A stretch of 9,794 nucleotides of DNA from an uncultured Prevotella sp. (GTDB lineage: Bacteria; Bacteroidota; Bacteroidia; Bacteroidales; Bacteroidaceae), in the NCBI GenBank assembly GCA_938023885.1, contig CALJCU010000347.1, positions 1-9,794 of the forward strand, written 5' to 3'. This document shows, piece after piece, positions 8,507 to 9,794 of this stretch. The notes under the pieces were generated by a model. It saw nothing but the letters and a program-made list of their open reading frames with translations, searched no databases and was not told the origin of the DNA. A program made the position numbers and the translations under genes. Position 1 is the first letter of the stretch. Each line of letters begins with the position of its first letter.

Positions 8507-9544
8507 ATGGTTATGAGGCAAATTTTTTTCTTTATTATTTGCAACCTTCTTTTTTTGCCTGTTGAGGCACGTAAGATATCGGTGCTGCAATGGAATATTT
8601 GGCAGGAAGGAACGATGGTGAAGGGTGGATATGATGCTATTGTATCAGAGATTGCAAGGCTGCATCCGGATTTTGTTACGTTGAGTGAAGTAAGAAACTA
8701 TCATGATACTAACTTTACGGCCAGACTGTGTAGATCACTGCAGCAGAAAGGTCTTAAATACTATTCGTTTAAGAGTTACGATACCGGACTGTTAAGTCGT
8801 TATCCTATTATCGATTCGCTTGTGGTCTTTCCTCTCAATCGCGATCATGGAAGCATTCATAAGCTGACGGCAAAAATAGGTAGTAGAAAGGTCTGTGTGT
8901 ATACTGCTCATCTTGATTATCTTGACGACGCATATTATAATGTCAGAGGTTATGACGGCAATACTTGGAAAGAAGTGGCTCCGCCTAAAACAGTAAGTGA
9001 ATTGTTGACTCTTAGCGATTTATCCTGGCGAGATGATGCAATAAGGGTCTTCCTCAATGAAGCCCAAAACGATATTGATGAAGGAAGGGTGGTCATTATA
9101 GGTGGTGACTTTAATGAGCCCTCGTGGCAAGATTGGACATCGGCTACAGCTCAACTTTATGATCATCATGGCTTTGTTGTGCCTTGGACTGTCTCTAAAT
9201 TGCTTACAGACTCAGGGTTCAGGGATGCTTATCGCGATCTTCATCCTGATGTGTTGCGATTTCCCGGATTTACTTATCCTTCGTTTAATGCATCTGTGCC
9301 CATCGAAAAACTCACGTGGGCGCCCAAAGCAGATGAACGTGACCGAATAGACTTTATCTATTATAAAGGTAAAGGTATAAAAGCTATCAAGGCTTCTGTA
9401 TTTGGACCTGATAGTTGTGTTTGTCGGAGTAAGCCCTCAGTTGATCTTTCCGGACAACCTATGATAAAGCCATCGGGTGTTTGGCCCACTGATCATAAGG
9501 GGGTATATGTAGAATTAGTTTTGGCCGGCCCTATTAATGATTAA
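8507..9544 (+). CDS. Exported endonuclease/exonuclease/phosphatase (EEP) superfamily hydrolase
   Basis: Metal-dependent phosphoesterase of the EEP (DNase I/sphingomyelinase/inositol-phosphatase) fold. A short signal peptide ends near VEA|R (residue 21). The superfamily motifs appear in order and look complete: LQWNIW (N30), TLSEV (E61, metal ligand), SRYPI (97-101), YTAHLDY (H135), GGDFNEPS (D201, N203), DRIDFIYY (D279, D282) and PTDHKGVYV (D329-H330, catalytic His). ATG at 8507 is used; an in-frame ATG at 8513 would shorten the signal peptide by two residues and is equally possible. Placement 12 bases after GH20 and export imply an extracytoplasmic phosphoester or phosphodiester on a glycan, glycolipid or lipid head group rather than cellular DNA. 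Nuclease activity cannot be excluded. A variable stretch (about 139-175) between the H135 and D201 motifs is probably a substrate loop. The substrate is not known. Confidence 0.9.
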   Translation: MVMRQIFFFIICNLLFLPVEARKISVLQWNIWQEGTMVKGGYDAIVSEIARLHPDFVTLSEVRNYHDTNFTARLCRSLQQKGLKYYSFKSYDTGLLSRYPIIDSLVVFPLNRDHGSIHKLTAKIGSRKVCVYTAHLDYLDDAYYNVRGYDGNTWKEVAPPKTVSELLTLSDLSWRDDAIRVFLNEAQNDIDEGRVVIIGGDFNEPSWQDWTSATAQLYDHHGFVVPWTVSKLLTDSGFRDAYRDLHPDVLRFPGFTYPSFNASVPIEKLTWAPKADERDRIDFIYYKGKGIKAIKASVFGPDSCVCRSKPSVDLSGQPMIKPSGVWPTDHKGVYVELVLAGPIND

Positions 9545-9623
9545 TGCCCTGAAGGCTGCATGGACATGACTGTGCATACAAAGGACTATGTGTCGTAGCA
9601 TTATGATTAACGTTAAATTGCAT

Positions 9624-9644
9624 TGCGATTCCGCTTGAATCGTA
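9624..9644 (+). other. Small stem-loop overlapping the first direct repeat
   Basis: TGCGATTC (9624-9631) can pair with GAATCGTA (9637-9644), with one G-T pair, around the 5-base loop CGCTT. No T run follows, so it is a weak terminator candidate for the preceding operon at best. It overlaps the left copy of the direct repeat. The corresponding position at the right copy forms only an interrupted helix, so the hairpin is not shared by both copies. Confidence 0.3.
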
Positions 9645-9697
9645 GTCTGATTTAGATAGATTTGGGTCGCGTTCTCACTTGAATCGTAGTATGATTT
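9634..9697. repeat. Pair of 20-base direct repeats (19/20 identical), 44 bases apart
   Basis: CTTGAATCGTAGTCTGATTT at 9634-9653 recurs at 9678-9697 with a single C-to-A change (AGTCTG versus AGTATG). Weaker similarity extends about nine bases to the left (GCGATTCCG versus GCGTTCTCA). The start-to-start spacing is 44 bases, roughly four helical turns. The pair lies upstream of the candidate promoter at 9725-9756. It could be a two-site operator for the next gene or a fragment of a dispersed or tandem repeat; the sequence alone does not decide. Confidence 0.75.
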
Positions 9698-9724
9698 GTC
9701 CTTTGAAAAATAATTGGGATTAAA

Positions 9725-9756
9725 GTTGTAGATATAAGTGAAAATGCTTATTTTTG
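9725..9756 (+). promoter_or_regulatory. Candidate Bacteroidota sigma-ABfr-type promoter for the gene starting at the right edge
   Basis: TATTTTTG at 9749-9756 matches the Bacteroides -7 element TAnnTTTG exactly. GTTG at 9725-9728, 20 bases upstream, is one base from the -33 element TTTG. The predicted transcript would start near 9763 and give a leader of about 25 bases to the ATG at 9788. No experimental support is available here. Confidence 0.6.
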
Positions 9757-9787
9757 CAATACGAAGTTTCATTTTAAGGTAAAAGAT

Positions 9788-9794
9788 ATGGCAA
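9788..9794 (+). CDS. Possible start of the next gene, cut by the window edge
   Basis: ATG at 9788 is followed by GCA and a single further base before the window ends. It lies about 30 bases downstream of a good TAnnTTTG element and 8 bases after AAGG (9776-9779), a reasonable ribosome-binding site. Only Met-Ala can be read, so no product can be named. Its own promoter suggests it is a transcription unit separate from the PUL. Confidence 0.45.

Noticed and set aside
9560..9577. Terminator hairpin after the EEP gene
   Set aside because: ATG-ACA/TGT-CAT pairing is interrupted by a G-G mismatch, is only six pairs, and has no T tract; too weak to call.
9634..9697. CRISPR array
   Set aside because: Only two repeat copies with a 24-base spacer, and no cas genes in the window.
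9515..9772. 85-codon open frame on the minus strand across the right-end non-coding stretch
   Set aside because: It overlaps the end of the EEP gene, runs through the direct repeats and the promoter candidate, and gives a low-complexity product with no recognisable motif.

Overview
The window looks like part of a Bacteroidota genome, most likely Bacteroidales (Bacteroides/Prevotella type). The evidence is a SusC/SusD outer-membrane glycan-uptake pair followed by exported enzymes, gaps between genes without strong Shine-Dalgarno sequences, and a TAnnTTTG-type promoter near the right end. I cannot assign a genus. All recognised genes lie on the + strand and occupy almost the whole window.

Layout. 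A SusC-like TonB-dependent transporter enters from the left edge; its signal peptide and first residues lie outside the window, and the visible part begins inside an STN domain (1-3237). A SusD-like surface lipoprotein follows after 12 bases (3250-4995). A 72-base gap then holds a strong stem-loop (5014-5049). Three exported enzymes follow, separated by only 10 and 12 bases: a FAD-dependent oxidoreductase with an N-terminal beta-sandwich-like domain (5068-6912), a GH20 beta-N-acetylhexosaminidase (6923-8494), and an endonuclease/exonuclease/phosphatase (EEP) superfamily hydrolase (8507-9544). The last 250 bases contain no complete gene. They hold a pair of 20-base near-identical direct repeats 44 bases apart, a candidate Bacteroidota promoter, and what may be the first codons of the next gene at the right edge.

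How it fits together (inference). This is a polysaccharide utilization locus (PUL). SusC/SusD would bind and import a glycan, GH20 would remove terminal beta-linked GlcNAc/GalNAc, the EEP enzyme could cleave a phosphoester or phosphodiester on the glycan or glycolipid, and the flavoprotein could oxidise a sugar or a released product. The STN domain on SusC suggests control by an ECF sigma/FecR-like anti-sigma pair, not seen here and perhaps upstream, as in many host-glycan PULs. The least ordinary point is the pairing of an exported flavin oxidoreductase and an EEP hydrolase with a hexosaminidase in one tightly packed run. The individual families are known; the joint substrate is not apparent from the sequence.
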